The notes: a model not told the origin generated them from the letters alone. A stretch of DNA of 64,000 nucleotides from Lepidostoma basale (GCA_022606425.2 JAHDVF020000676.1:744001-808000), one strand, 5' to 3'. Shown: positions 12,801 to 23,494, counted from the stretch's first letter. Numbers and translations are program-made.

Positions 12801-15800
12801 TTTAACACTTAATATTTAGCCAAGTTTGGCTGTTTTAAATAATCTAATATTTTAAATGTGTAGTTACATCTCTTGCCACCATGTTGCTATAATAATATGC
12901 AACATATTGTCAAGAATTATCGATATTACATTGCTTTTAAAAAAAAGCTTTGTTGGTCAATTAAAATGCGTCGCTATGCAGGGTTGACATTCGTCATACA
13001 CTTGCGCTTTAGATATATATTCTTTGAGAATTACAGAAATCCCCATTAGTTGAAATTCTTATTCATATTTGACGTGTTTGATTTTATTTATAACGATAAG
13101 TTATGTGCCAACCCTGTCGTCTTGTGAGAATTTAAGTTTCATTATTTTCGATAAATGAAGGCATAAACAAAGCACGGATGATTTTTACGGGAAGTCTTTA
13201 TTATGTACTTTTAACATATTTTCAAAAAAAGGTGTATTTAATAGGTTTTGATTTTTCAAAAAAATTTCAGTCCTCGGGGTCCAGCCATATGAATTCCTAC
13301 CGGTATTTAAAAGTCTTTCAAGTTGTCTTTTAGTTGTTTGTGACACCTGATGATGCCAATGTTGTATGAGGAAACAGCTGTAGCGACAATTTCATAAAAT
13401 TAAATAAGTAAATTGTGATATTATAATCCTGTTAATAAAATAGTGTGATATAATAAAAGCGTGTTAGTAATCTGATATGATAACAGAACATTATATATAC
13501 AGGATATTTCATTAGGGACGCTCGAAATTTGTTAGGTTAAAGTGGCCATGTTTGTAAAGCAATATTTGTCAAATTTATTGTGAATTGTTCAGTAGTGTAT
13601 GACAAATCACCATGAGAGATGTTTTAACATTGAACGACTTTTGTAAAATCATTAAATTTTATTTTCAAAATCAATGGTCCTTTCGAACCCAAATTTCTCC
13701 ATAAAATTATCTTAACGAGTAGTCTGGTGGCTCATTTTTGGATGAATGAATATGTTAACAAGCTAAATTATCAGATTTGGGATGATACCAATCCACCAGC
13801 ACCAAATGAAACCGAGAAAATCACTGTTAGGTGTGAATTTTGATCTGGCGGAATCATCGGTCCGTACTTCCTCCAAAACGAAACTGGCATTGCTATAACC
13901 GTCAACAGCAAGCTCTACAGATCGATGATAAGCAACTTCTTGTGGCCTAAACTGGATGATATGGAGACCAACGACATATAGTTCTAACAGGACGGCGCTA
14001 CATGTCACACAGCGCACGCCAAGATGAACATTCTGCATGAGCAATTTGAAGGGATGGTTAACTCATGCAGCGGCAATGTGAACTGGCCACCGAGATTGTG
14101 CGATTTAACCCATTTAGATTTCATTTGAGGTTATCTTAAATCATCAAAAACAATTGATACCCTCAAAGTCAACATAACAAATGCCATCCAGTAAATTAGG
14201 CCAGATTTATGCGAATAAGTCATCGACAACTAGACTTTTAGAATACGTGCTACCAAGCATCTTCTTTTGCATCTTCTACGGGGCCCTTGAGATGAGTAAT
14301 TCATAAAAATTGCGCTCTATAAATTATCCAATTTATTATTTAGCATAAGCAAAACTGCGGCAGACATTTAAACGGCATAGTATTGTATACTTAATGCCAT
14401 AAAATATTCTTTCAAATAAATTAGTAGATATCTCAACATGTTTTATTTACATTTAAAAATCGAGCGCCCTTATTGAAAGACCCTGTCCTTAAAATAGTAT
14501 ATTGTAACATACATCATTAGAAGAATGCAAGACGTCCTCGATCTGCAGCAATGGTTCAACAGCATCAAGTAACATTCGCAGTAGAGGTTGGCAAGACATA
14601 GAGCATTTAGACGCATCGGGTTGTGTGAGGGCCGTGTTGACTACATTCAGAGCGTTCTCACAAGCTTCCAGTTCCCAGGAGGTTAATTCTCTTTTCTCTG
14701 TTTGTGATGGCGTCTGCCCCCTGAAACATTTAAAAAATAAATTACATTGACTTACATTCCTACTTCATCACATTACTTAATTTCTTTGAATAATATGAAA
14801 ATGTTGCCGCAAATAAGCAGCAATAGACAGGACACACAGCAAGCAAAGATTATAATAGGTGGACCCCCAGAGTAATCAAATGGAAATCATGGTAAAACAA
14901 ACAGGGTGTCGGAAGGCTGCAGAAGAGATGGGCCGACAATGTAGTCTCAATAGCTGATAAACAGTGGGTGTGAAAGGTGACATGAAGGAGTGGAACCATT
15001 TAGAAGAGGCCTATATCCAGCGGTGAAGAGATCAAGACTGAGAAAGAAGTAGAAGAACATGAAAAACCAAACTTTTGTAATATTTCAACGCATGTAAACT
15101 TTTTAAAACTAAGGGGTAAGCAGAGAGAATGGACTAATATAATACTATTATTCTGCCAAACCTATTAAGATTCCTTTACATCATACACGATGTTATAATT
15201 TGATCAATTTGGTTATGCCATGCTTTACTCTGTCTTTCTCGACTCCATACTTCATTCATATCATTAAAATACACTTTGTTAACTATTATTTCTTCATTCA
15301 TGTGTTTTTGTATGTGTTCAAACCAACGCAGCGATTGTGTAAAATTTTGTTCGTAATACTTTCATCCGCTCTACATTCCTTCCTGATATCAGCTCTTGAA
15401 ATTTTGTCATACATCATTTTGCCACATCCACCCTACTCCCCAGATCTTGCTCCTATGGACTACTACCTTTTTTGTTCCTTACAGAATGTTTTTAATGGAA
15501 AAACATTAATTAGTGATGGGCAAGTCAATCATGCCCTCAATACTTTCTTTCAGTCCAAACCCACCAAATTTTATGAGGGGAAATATTATTTGGCAATCAC
15601 AGGATTTAAAAGAACTTATTTTCCAGATGTGATATTTGTGTGCTATATTCTATATATTTTTTTGTATAGAACTTATTAACCCATAGGCTTACCAGAAAAT
15701 TTTCATCCCTTCTTACTTTATATTGAAGCAGGTTGCCCAATTGAATGGTCGGGTAAGCCGGTGGGTTAATACATTCTTCTTAATTTAATAATTAATACTG

Positions 15801-18800
15801 TGGAAAGACAAACCAGTAGACGGCATGCAGAGCCCGCAAAGCCGCAGTGAGGAGTGCGACACAGTTGGTAGGTGATATGCCACCTAATTCTAGCCACGCT
15901 GCAGCACATTGACAAGAGTGTTGCCATATATTTACTTTACGACTCCAGTCTTCCATACTCAACAGAGTTCTAGAAAAAACAATGTTACGAAAGAACAGAA
16001 AATATACCAGCGCAAATGAAAACCAAAGTTAATTTAAATGTTTGTTACCTTTGTGAATCAGTATAAAGATGTTTGGTCACTAATTCCAGAATCTGTGGCG
16101 TCATTTGTTGCAAATTATGACGGATAATAGATCTATTTGTGGCAGTCATAGTCATACTATTAAACTAAAAATGTAAACATTTTAAGTCAGTAAATATTAA
16201 AACCATTTGCAAAATACATAACTGACCAACCATTACCCCATCTCTCCGAAAGGGCTGGCAGAAATAATGGACCACCACACTGTTCTTTCCTGACATAATT
16301 CTCTTCTGCAATATTCATACATGTTGACTTCTCTGACTCCTCACGTGGCAACATTTAACATTTGATTGATTATGCTACGTTTTCCTCGGTCTTTCTCTTT
16401 TTCCATTTTCTTTAGTTCCGTTTACGTTGTTTACATATACTTTCATTCATTAATTCTTTCCACGTGTCCAACATTATTTTGTTCAAAACACTTTCATTCG
16501 CACTGCATTCTTCTTCTTCTTGTCCCGTCACACCTCCGTGGTGCATAGGGCTTCAAGGAATCTTCTCTACCTGACTCTATCGCATGCTTGATGCCTAATA
16601 TCATCCCAAGTGAGGCCTACTGCTTTAACCTCGTCCCGCAGGCCTCTTCTCCAGGTGTCTCTAGGTCTGTCCCGCTTCCTCTTTCCCCCCATAGGGGACC
16701 AGTCTAGTGCGCCCTGAGCGATGCAGGCTGGGTTCTGTCTCAGAGTGTGACCGATCCACAGCCATTTACGTCTAGCGACTTGTTCTCTAATTGGCTTTTC
16801 ACCTGTCATGGTCCAGAGAACGGCATTTGACACTGTTTGGGGCCAATAGATCTTGAATATTGAGCGAAGGCACCTATTTATAAACACCTGGAGTTTTCCG
16901 ATAACGTCCGCGGTAGATTTCCAAGTCTCAAATTCGTACAGCAGTACGCTTTTAACGCTGCTGCTGAATATTTGGAGCTTGAGCTTTCTCGAAATGATAA
17001 TGGAACGCCATACAGGGCGAAAGCTCCCCTTGCCTTGCTGAGTCTGCTGGCTACATCTTCCTCCGTACCTCCCGAGTCTGTTATCATACAACTGAGGTAG
17101 CAAAAGCTGGTCGTGGTGACAAGATTGGGGCGGAGTCATTTGTGGACACTTGTAGGCTTACTGTCTTGGACATGTACATTTTGAGTCCCACTATTGCCAC
17201 TTCCTCGTGAAGTCTACACAGCTTCCGCTCTGCATCCACCCGGCATATCGAAATCATCTTATATTTGCATTTGGCAATCTATCATTTATTCTACTTTCAT
17301 CCTTATTTTGCCAGTTCCATGTTTCTTTTCCATACATAAGGGTTAGTACAAGAATAGCATCGTGCATTGCCATCTTAGCTTTTTTGGATAGCCTTATATA
17401 GTATATATTTAAAACACTTATATTACAATAAATTTTATAACATAGCTTACCTCTTCTGGAATAACAGATAAAATTTCAAGTATAATGGTAACGTTTTCCG
17501 AAGATAAAAGAGGTTGTACTGACTCTAAAACACCACAGCCATTTTGTTGCAGCAAAAATGCTGCAAGCTGAAAAACAAAGTAACATCACATACAAAAAGG
17601 CAACAACATAATTTGTTTCTTGAACAATGATGTAAAACTCCATAATAATAATAAATAATTAATACGAATGAGAATGTCTGCTTTCTAAGCTCTTTTTAAT
17701 TTTATGGGAACGGCATGTTTTGCCTTGTTAAGGCATTATTTAATAGAGGAAATTGCTGCAAACCAATCCCAGGATTGAAACCAGAGAAGAGAAGGCATTA
17801 TCAAATGACATTTGAAAATCTCTTCTTCCTCAGCCTTGATCTTTCCACCCCTGGATATAGACCTCTTGGTAATGCTTCCATTACTTCCTATTGCTCACCT
17901 TTTTCACTCACGGTTTACTAGCTTTAAGGCTACATCGTAGATCTCATGCACATATCGAGAGGATTTGTAACATTGCACTGAGGATGTTGGGCTCCATCAT
18001 TCAGACCGGAGGAGTTTTCGGAGATCTCAATGTACTCAGAGTCCTATACAACGCATTGGTTCGGAGCAGACTCGAAAGTGGTTCTGTGATATGGAGTCCT
18101 CACGAGGCGAGATATTCCGTTATGTTGGAGAGGGTTCAGAAAAAATTTCTGAGGTATCTCTACATGAGGGAGTATGGTAGTTATCTGTGGCTCTATCCCA
18201 CGGCATTTCTGTTAGGAATGCTTGGAACCAATTCATTACAGCTTCGAAGAGATGGGCATCTTATTACCCATTTCTTTAAATTAATCAGGGGATATTTCGA
18301 GAACTCGGCCGTGCTAGAGGATGTTGGTCTTTTTGTCCCCGATAGATTTCTCCGACAACGACAGCACAGATTGTTTTACCTACCGGCCACCAGAACCAAT
18401 CTGTCTCTGGTGACACCGGTGGGAAGAGAAATTAGTCTCCTCGGAGATCGACGTCTTTCGTATTAGTGAAGGTACGTTCAGGAGACAAATTTACTTTAGA
18501 AAGTATCTTGCCTTCCCCTAATGTCGAACCATCTCTAATGCGTTCCTGGTACTATGTTGAATTTTTATAATATTTTATCTGTACTCAATAGATGCCTTAA
18601 ACATTTTCCTGTTTGTAATGTCTTTTGAGTTAATAAACTGATTTGATTTGATTTGATTTGATCTCTTCTGTAGCTCCCTGACACCTCTTTGTTTTACCAT
18701 GTCTTAGTACGGTAAAACATGTTAATCCCATAAAATCAAATAAAACTTCTAGAAAACAAATGTCGTCATTTGTATTAATTGACAACATATTACATCACAG

Positions 18801-19267
18801 AACTGAAGTGTGTGAAAAAAAATACAAATAACTTACACTAATACAAAGCCTATTGAGAACTATTTTAGGGCCATTCGAGAACATGCCTATTGCTTCCAAA
18901 ATTCTGCTTTTCAATTCATCATATTTGTTAGGAGGTACCTCTGTCCAACATCTTTGAAGTTTTGTGTGAAGAGTTGTGGCTGCGAAAAATTGAATTTCCG
19001 TACCCTGAGGATAAATAAATATATTTTTAAAAAATTCAACAAAACTGTATTTCGTTTTAAAAAGAACAAGAGCAAGAATGAAAATAAATAAATAAAGAAG
19101 TTAATTATTATAACCTTCTGTGATTGCAATAATTCCCAAACAAAACTCCATGCTTCTGGACATCTTTGAGCGGCTGTGAGCCACTTGTGGGCTTCGGCTC
19201 TGTCACTATGTTCACCAGAATAAAATACGGAAACCGCGTGTTCCAAATTTTGAGCAGTGTAAGCCAT
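810..19267 (-). CDS. IPO13: Importin-13 (karyopherin beta family), 16 exons, C-terminal exon missing
   Basis: Importin-13 is a HEAT-repeat, Ran-dependent nuclear transport receptor. Exons in gene order: 19115-19267, 18837-19004, 17451-17567, 16049-16164, 15814-15969, 14513-14720, 12371-12640, 9331-9522, 7799-8060, 6854-7053, 5840-5995, 5429-5587, 4134-4271, 2941-3157, 2219-2356, 810-1026. All have AG/GT borders and all phases join, giving about 955 residues (human protein 963). Stretches I recognise from the family are EAWSFVWELLQ near the start, SKxxxNRLC in exon 2, IPEEF at the exon 3/4 join, GNYPTQET, DIADIL-WYCYAVLG across the exon 8/9 join, LPEMGSCKAACHFL, and SFADVLFxLG with WLKEALQHPGFP at the end. 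The last exon seen ends in an AG|GTGA donor at 808-809; the remaining 20-30 residues were not found in 1-800 and probably lie outside the window. The start is the ATG at 19265-19267. The introns carry a mariner, a Tc1-like relic, LINEs and MITEs but no exon is hit. Confidence 0.95.
1326..1502 (+). repeat. LINE-E 3' end
   Basis: Near-identical to 18475-18655: TACGTTCAGGGACAAATAC at the start, CCTGGTA...ATGTTG in the middle and GTTTGTAATGTCTTTTGAGT followed by an ACTGATTTGATTTGA tail. It is the untranslated 3' end of the jockey/I-like LINE described at 17891-18663. Confidence 0.75.
1508..1962 (-). mobile_element. LINE-A, 3' fragment
   Basis: Reads, on the minus strand, the C-terminal LINE-A protein (RWFRHMERMNEERMVKN) and the family's 3' end, with CCCTTCGGAGAGACGGCGTGATGG and a GTTAGTTAGTTAG tail. 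Frame is broken; no active element. It sits in the intron between the last two importin-13 exons seen. Confidence 0.8.
3242..4095. mobile_element. hAT-type non-autonomous transposon
   Basis: The ends are CAGTGGCGGTACTTCTA and, inverted, CAGTGGCGTGCCTAGGG, with CGGGCTTGCCTTA further in on both sides. It is flanked by a perfect 8-bp duplication AGTCAAAG at 3234-3241 and 4096-4103. CAGTGGCG ends and an 8-bp duplication are hAT hallmarks. No transposase frame remains in the 854 bases. It lies in an importin-13 intron. Confidence 0.85.
4505..4700 (-). mobile_element. LINE-D 3' end
   Basis: The minus strand encodes the RTE-style C-terminus (RPQARWSDDIKRVAGGQWHR, RDRELWRATF) followed by a GATGATGATGA tail. 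Related fragments: 5085-5285 (plus), 9093-9235 (minus) and 41220-41450 (plus). Confidence 0.75.
5085..5285 (+). repeat. Decayed LINE-D 3' fragment
   Basis: CCTGGAGTGGCGATCGAGAA, GATGACATCAAAGGAGTG and GTGTCCAACACTGAATGATG match the 3' end of LINE-D at 41230-41440 with many substitutions. Confidence 0.55.
6111..6160. repeat. Perfect 19-bp inverted repeat
   Basis: AACAGACAATATTTGAAAC at 6111-6129 is mirrored exactly by its reverse complement at 6142-6160, with a 12-base loop. It abuts the TTAA-flanked MITE that starts 17 bases on. Could be a foldback remnant; no gene function is suggested. Confidence 0.7.
6178..6495. mobile_element. TTAA-flanked MITE T1, copy 1 (piggyBac-like)
   Basis: Bounded by TTAA at 6174-6177 and 6496-6499. 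The ends are inverted: CCATCCTACCTAT at left and ATAGGTAGGGCGG-type sequence (here AAAGGTAGGGCGG) at right. TTAA duplication with short inverted ends starting CC is the piggyBac pattern. A second copy at 9688-11551 is split by a LINE. 318 bases, no coding. Confidence 0.8.
7101..7387. repeat. 17-bp tandem array (minisatellite)
   Basis: The unit is CCCGAAGGGGTAAATAG or close variants (CCAAAGGGGTAACTAAC). Left units are diverged, while the last five are identical. The unit resembles the inverted LINE-A tail (AACTAACC...CCGAAGGGGTA) with the middle removed. The array lies in an importin-13 intron and touches a LINE-A fragment on its right. Confidence 0.85.
7388..7625 (+). mobile_element. LINE-A internal fragment
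   Basis: GGGTTATTGAAAGAATG, AACAAAGTGAACAGTGCCC, AAAGTTGTCATCC and GCGAAGCATGGAACTG match 60968-61125 of the longer LINE-A copy. Several substitutions and gaps; non-functional. Confidence 0.75.
8151..9027 (+). mobile_element. mariner element, deleted and mutated
   Basis: Terminal repeats AACCAGGTGTATGCG at left and CACACACCTGGT at right are flanked by TA. The plus strand encodes a mariner transposase. Its N-terminal part has stop codons and an internal deletion near 8490. The C-terminal part stays open to 8958, with YPPYSPDLAPSDYHL holding the last catalytic Asp; the middle catalytic Asp is changed to Val (LLHVKAPPHT). About 880 bases against roughly 1.3 kb for intact elements. It lies in an importin-13 intron and does not reach the exon at 7799-8060. 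Confidence 0.85.
9093..9235 (-). repeat. LINE-D 3' end fragment
   Basis: ATCATCATCATCAGCCTTTAG at the tail end and CTGTGCCATTGACCTCCTG match the copy at 4505-4700. Confidence 0.7.
9688..11551. mobile_element. TTAA-flanked MITE T1, copy 2, split by a LINE
   Basis: TTAA at 9684-9687 and 11552-11555 bound the element. Left part 9688-9725 and right part 11257-11551 together match the 318-base copy at 6178-6495, with ACCCTACCTAT / ATAGGTAGGGCGG ends. The interruption is the LINE-B at 9726-11256. Confidence 0.85.
9726..11256 (+). mobile_element. LINE-B non-LTR retrotransposon, 5' truncated
   Basis: The reverse transcriptase runs from KKLKNNRAPGEDNIPSEL (about 9800) through YRGITLLNTAYKILSN, FIDFKAAYDS and GLRQGDALACLLFN to the YADD catalytic motif (LAYADDIDI, about 10490). 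The frame breaks near 10575-10640, and the C-terminal part resumes at 10650-11249 with GRLRWAGHIIRMDDD and GRRRPGRPKMRW. A 13-base target duplication GATACGTTCACTT stands at 9713-9725 and 11257-11269. The 3' end is a GAT triplet run. The 5' part of the ORF and the endonuclease are missing, so it cannot move. Confidence 0.92.
11943..12290 (+). mobile_element. LINE-A 3' fragment
   Basis: Encodes MKGSLRWFGHMERMNEERMV and RNRGRPRKTWHDQINQ in one open frame of 100 codons and ends CTTTTGGGGAGACGGCGTGATGG plus GTTAG repeats. 5' truncated, recent-looking. Confidence 0.85.
13500..14490 (+). mobile_element. Tc1/mariner-superfamily transposon relic
   Basis: The ends are inverted: ACAGGATATTTCATTAGGGAC at left and, inverted, ACAGGGTCTTTCAATAAGG at right, both followed by CGCTCGA. 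The plus strand encodes a decayed DDE transposase with GPYFLQNETGIAITVN, QDGATCHTAHAK and NVNWPPRLCDLTHLDF. Several stop codons interrupt it. It is within an importin-13 intron. Confidence 0.8.
14880..15055 (+). repeat. LINE 3' remnant
   Basis: GCAGAAGAGATGGGCCGAC, GATAAACAGTGGGTG and GAGGCCTATATCCAGCGGTG have the shape of RTE-type C-terminal coding and 3' end sequence. Decayed. Confidence 0.45.
15112..15418 (-). mobile_element. LINE-A 3' fragment, diverged
   Basis: AAGGGGTAAGCAGAGAGAATGG, TGATCAATTTGGTTATGCCATG and the segment matching KIxYDKISR resemble 1540-1900 and 32130-32480 reversed. Strongly mutated. It stops where a mariner fragment begins. Confidence 0.65.
15418..15640 (+). mobile_element. 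mariner transposase C-terminal fragment
   Basis: Encodes LPHPPYSPDLAPMDYYLFCS and QSKPTKFYEGKYYL, the end of a mariner transposase including the last catalytic Asp. No terminal repeats seen; joined directly to a LINE-A fragment. Confidence 0.75.
15680..15765. mobile_element. TTAA-flanked mini-MITE T2, copy 1
   Basis: 86 bases between TTAA at 15676-15679 and 15766-15769. The ends CCCATAGGCTTACC and GGTAAGCCGGTGGG are inverted. A sister copy of 88 bases lies at 32600-32687. Confidence 0.75.
16228..17395 (-). mobile_element. LINE-A fragment split by another LINE
   Basis: 16228-16510 and about 17265-17395 are the two halves of a LINE-A copy on the minus strand (compare 1520-1960). The break occurs after CATTCGCACTGCATTC and resumes at CTTATATTTGCATTTGG. 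The middle is the element at 16511-17255. Confidence 0.7.
16511..17255 (-). mobile_element. LINE-F 3' part nested in LINE-A
   Basis: The minus strand encodes the LINE C-terminal region from 17139 to 16567: FRPVWRSIIISRKLKLQIF, RRKWLWIGHTLRQNP and GKRKRDRPRDTWRRGLRDE, ending near a GAAGAAGAAGAA tail. This is the common insect LINE type with the WIGHTLR / RPRxTWRR motif. 5' truncated. Confidence 0.8.
17891..18663 (+). mobile_element. LINE-E, jockey/I-like, 3' part
   Basis: One frame of 191 codons encodes LRVLYNALVRSRLESGSVIW, MLERVQKKFLRYLY and a Tyr-ended tail. The 3' UTR ends with repeated TTTGA units. LVRSxLExxSxxW and RVQKKFLRYL are standard for the region after reverse transcriptase in jockey/I-type elements. 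Related 3' ends: 1326-1502 (plus), 51310-51640 and 52675-53005 (both minus). Confidence 0.85.
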
Positions 19268-21555
19268 ATCAGCCTATCCAAAAAATTGAATAGTAATTTC
19301 GTATAATTTAATACTGTTCATCTCATCAAGGAACATTTAACATTGCTAAAGCTTATAAGAATGTTTTTCGATTAAAAATGTATATTTAAAACTTAAGAAA
19401 CTAAAATCACGAATTATAAATAAATAATTATAGAAACCCGTAATAAGTTTCACCACAATCGGCAAGAGCTATTTTGTTTGACTTTGACAGAAGACATTGT
19501 ATTGCTAGTTTACATATATATATTTTATGAATGTTTCTCAAAATCTATTTTTTCGCTGCTGTAAAAGCTTTTTTGAGCTTTATGGTTTCCGGGAAATTAT
19601 TTTTAAATTGACTTTTCTTCCATTGCTATTTATTATATTCAGAAGAAGATGGCTATACTAGACCTATAATGTTATATGTGGCCCCGGTCTGGGGACACGC
19701 GGCCAGGACTTACATGAATAAATTACAAGTCCTGCAAAACAAGGTAGTCCGACTTGCGTTGGGCGCCCCGCGATATACTCAATAAAAAGACTCCACTTGG
19801 AGGCCGGCCTTCCGCCGGTCGAGGAGTTCATCAGGACTATATCCGAACGTTTATACGCTGGATTATCTACGCATGAAAATGCATCTATCAACTCGCTCTG
19901 CGCTCACGACGCGCGCGAAGAGCCAAAATATAAAAGACCGCAATCCGTTTTGCGAAGGACGTAGTCGTCGGGACTACGCCAAAAAACTAAGTCAATACAA
20001 TCCCTTGGCGTGGCAATACGCCAGGAGACAATAAGCCACGAGCGGGGCCCCTCTTATGTACACTCCTAGTAGAATCCTACACAACCATTATACCGTGCCC
20101 CGCTCGACGTAATATAAAATTTTACTCGCCCCCCGAAAAATTGGTCCTTTGCATTAAATATACATATTTTTTTCTTCTGCACAAGTTGCAACTAAAATCA
20201 CACCTCCCACACACTAAACTCAATCCCATAAAGCCACACACACTACACCACACACAAACCACATAACTCACCAATGGGAAGGAGTAACAGACTTCCGAGT
20301 CTCACTCCAAAAAGTCACACGATCCAAGTCCAAGTATACTAGATGGTCAGTACCACGTGCTGGTGGGCGTTGTAGCGTTCTAAGGGGATTTTTTTTATTC
20401 AAGGCAAATTTAGGAAGCCCTGAAGACCAACTGTAGAACCCTTCCTGGGTAATTCTTGCAAGAACGCGCAACGTTTGATTAGTACTCACAATATGGATAA
20501 TATATTGTATTTCGCCTAAGAAAGGGGGCCATTAAATCACTGTTTGTAGACCAAAAATATATAAACTTATGCAGTGAAATCCGACAACAGAATTTGAAGA
20601 AAATGAGCTTTTTGGTGGATAGAGCTTATATCGAGGAATTGAAGAAGCTGATTTCAAATTCATTAGAATGAATAGATTGTGCCTCTGTAGCGTAGAGACG
20701 AGACAGCTGTTGAGATGCTAAGTTGCCATCATCTGAGGATAAAGAACATTATAGTACCGCCATACAATCGAGAAGATAGAAAATCCGCGTAACGCTGGCC
20801 ATGCCGTTTTCGGAAGACCCTGATGAGAGTGCTGACCTTAGGACATAATCAAGTTTATGATAAACATTTCGCTGGTTAGCAATTCAAATGAGTACATTTT
20901 GACTGGTGTTCCATGTTGTCTTAAAAATATTTTTTTCCTGGTTGTCAATTTCAATTTACATATTTATTTCCAAAAAACGAGTCACGATCGATGAATATTC
21001 AGGACATTGATAATGATATAAATTAGCCCTTTTAATTAAATTGTTTTCTTTCATGACTACATTAAATGGCATGCAACATAGGGCTACAATTCCCCTCAAA
21101 TATCAGAACTCCTCTACTTAGAATTACACGTCATACTCAATCAGAATATCACTATTTTAAGTTATTTCACATTTATACCCATCTTATGGAATATTGTCAA
21201 AAGATAGAAAGGTGTGTATTTCAATATTATTTCATTTATATAAAGCTCACCTAGTTATATATCTAGTCATTACTTAATTATATAATCTCTTTACTACCCT
21301 TAAATTGGAAACTTTTCTTTCAAGACGGCACTAATATAGATATTTGAAAGATATGAATTGAATCTGTGAACTGATAATTATCTATTGTCGGTTAGTGAAA
21401 AGTGAAAAAATCTGTGGCTAAAATTGAAGTGCGCTGCCAAGAATGTTGTGAATTGCGAAATAAAAAATTATAATTTGACAGTCTTCTGTATTGGGTGAAA
21501 TCTGTGATATATTAATATATATTTAAAAACATTTGATCTCAATTATAATTTAAAA
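19268..21555. other. Intergenic region between importin-13 and the unknown membrane protein
   Basis: Holds the 5' flanks of two divergent genes and the jockey fragment at 19640-20000. 20090-20240 is rich in CACACA/CCACA. 20268-20489 has a minus-strand open frame without recognisable motif, and 20600-20870 looks like a decayed LINE or pseudogene (low certainty). No promoter element could be fixed. Confidence 0.5.
19640..20000 (+). mobile_element. Jockey-like LINE C-terminal fragment
   Basis: The plus strand reads PIMLYVAPVWGHAARTYMNK, LQVLQNKVVRLALGAPR, then, after a small frame disturbance, LHLEAGLPPVEEFIR and RLYAGLSTHEN. This is the region C-terminal to the reverse transcriptase in jockey elements. 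Confidence 0.8.
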
Positions 21556-22223
21556 ATGGATTCTGTCGATCGTCATTTCCAAAATTTAAAAACAAATATA
21601 ATGTCCATAAGATTACCACCTATTCAGACTGGAGACCCTTGGAATGCTATTGGAAGAATAAAAATTAGACCTTTTACTAGGAATAATATATTATTTCATT
21701 ATATGCCCATTCAAGGACTCGTTAGTTATTCGGCTTTGTCTGTTAACGTAATGAATCCTGGTTTTGTTACCAGGTTAGTTCACATCATTATTATTACTGT
21801 TTATTTTACTTTCGGTAAATATATTCGTCTTTGTAAATGACTTATTATTGAATGTATATTTTCAGGTTATTTCCTAGGACTGATATAACAAACTTACTTC
21901 TCGTAAGTAGCTTCAGTGGCACAGCTCTATGGTTGTGGTGTAGGCCTCATATGACTGGAGTTGTTCCAAGCAGACGCTTCCCGTGGGTATTCTTCGGAAG
22001 TTCGATATACGTATTGGGAAGTGTGTTGTTATGGGCAATCATTCGAAGTGCAGTCGGCCGAAGAACCTTTGTTTCGACAACTCTAGGATTTCTTACGGGA
22101 GCAGCATTAACTTACTCCGGTATCGACTATTTTAATTATCTGGATAAGGATATCGAGTTTATGGCAGATATGACTGAAGAGACCATACCCAGTGATGAAG
22201 AAAAATATGATCATGATATCTAA
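21556..22223 (+). CDS. Unrecognised small multi-pass membrane protein, two exons
   Basis: I do not recognise this family. Exon 1 is 21556-21773 (donor AG|GTTAGT) and exon 2 is 21866-22223 (acceptor TTTTCAG|G); they join inside an Arg codon to give 191 residues ending at TAA. The N-terminal 70 residues are polar and basic, with RLPPIQTGDPWNAIGRIKIRP. They are followed by about three hydrophobic segments: around residues 77-95 (TNLLLVSSFSGTALWLW), 108-127 (WVFFGSSIYVLGSVLLWAI) and 135-152. The acidic tail is rich in Asp and Glu. A 1:1 spliced structure with clean borders, good codon structure across the intron and an AATAAA at 23067-23072 supports a real gene. It lies head to head with importin-13, about 2.3 kb apart. 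An inner mitochondrial or ER protein is possible but not shown. Alternative upstream non-coding exons cannot be excluded. Confidence 0.75.
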
Positions 22224-23066
22224 AATTAACACGCAGTTAAAATTAAAATCGCAGTTTTGAAACAAATCAAATTTTATTCTAAGAATGACGTACCAATACG
22301 TAAGTTCTTTTTTAGATTTTTTGTATCTAAAATAAGAACACTTATAATTTTTCAGTCCTTGTAGTTGATGGCACTTTTTTTTTAAATTTAAATTAAAAAT
22401 CTTTTAGATTTTTATGAGTTTTGCACTAAAGTATTGTAATTTTGAGCCGTTCTTGACATCATTACTAAATCACAACGATCTTAACTGGGGCATATTTAAA
22501 AAAATATATTTGATACCAGTAATATATGAAAAAATCTTAATGGGTATTTCTGCACCGAGTACCTACTCGTACTTGATTTTTGTGCTTCAAAGAGATTATC
22601 ATTTCTTAAATCTTTTCTATAATTTAAGTTTTTAATGTCCATTTATAAGTGACTACTTATTATTTGTTATATTATTTTTAGGCATCCATTTATAGATTAA
22701 GAATACAGTCATACTTGGTGTAAGTGGTGGTGTTTTGATTATTTTTATTGGGGCTACGCCAAATTACAAACCTACTTAGAGCACTCGATCATATTTAAAG
22801 TAAAGTGAAATATTTTGTTCCATTATTTTTCTATCATTGGTCGTCGCATATTATATGAAGATATTTGCACAAATCCTTAATAATAGAATGTAGATATTCT
22901 GTGAAGTATACCGCCCTGATGATAGATAAATAATGTTATCGATACTAGTCACTCATTCCCTATAGCTTAACGTGTTTTCCTTTTTATAATAGCTTGTTAT
23001 GGACAAAAATATTCTTCACTCTTTATAATGTTGATTATGTAAATAATGTGTACATTTTTGCTATTT

Positions 23067-23072
23067 AATAAA
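23067..23072 (+). terminator. Candidate polyadenylation signal of the unknown membrane-protein gene
   Basis: AATAAA followed by a T-rich stretch within 30 bases, 840 bases after the stop codon at 22223. The 3' UTR between contains no conserved-looking ORF. Assigned by position only. Confidence 0.4.
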
Positions 23073-23494
23073 TGTAGGCTAACAAAGTTATTGTCTTTTT
23101 TTCATACCTGAACATGATGTTTGTAAATACATGTACATTAAAAATACTTAAGATTTTTAAAACCTATAGAAAATTAAGAAAATAAAGTAATGTTTGTCAT
23201 AAGGCATTTATAAAAATATGAGATAAAGAAAATGATGGCATTATCAAGATTTTTCTTCTTCCGATGACGTGTCAGATCCTGCCAATGTTGGCGACCACTG
23301 CAGCAAAAGTATCTGTCCTGCGCCATTTGGGACAGGTTCTGAACTCCGCCCACTCCTTTATATTTCACAGTCAGGACAATTGCCTTCTACCAACTTTATT
23401 TTACCCATTTATATCAGTCGAATAAGGTAGTATTTTTCTTCCCTTAGCCCATCAAAATAAAATAATAAAAAATTAAAATAACAATTAAAATTGT

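Noticed and set aside
22414..22635. Small downstream ORF after the membrane-protein gene
   Set aside because: AT-driven open frame in the 3' UTR with no coding bias or motif.
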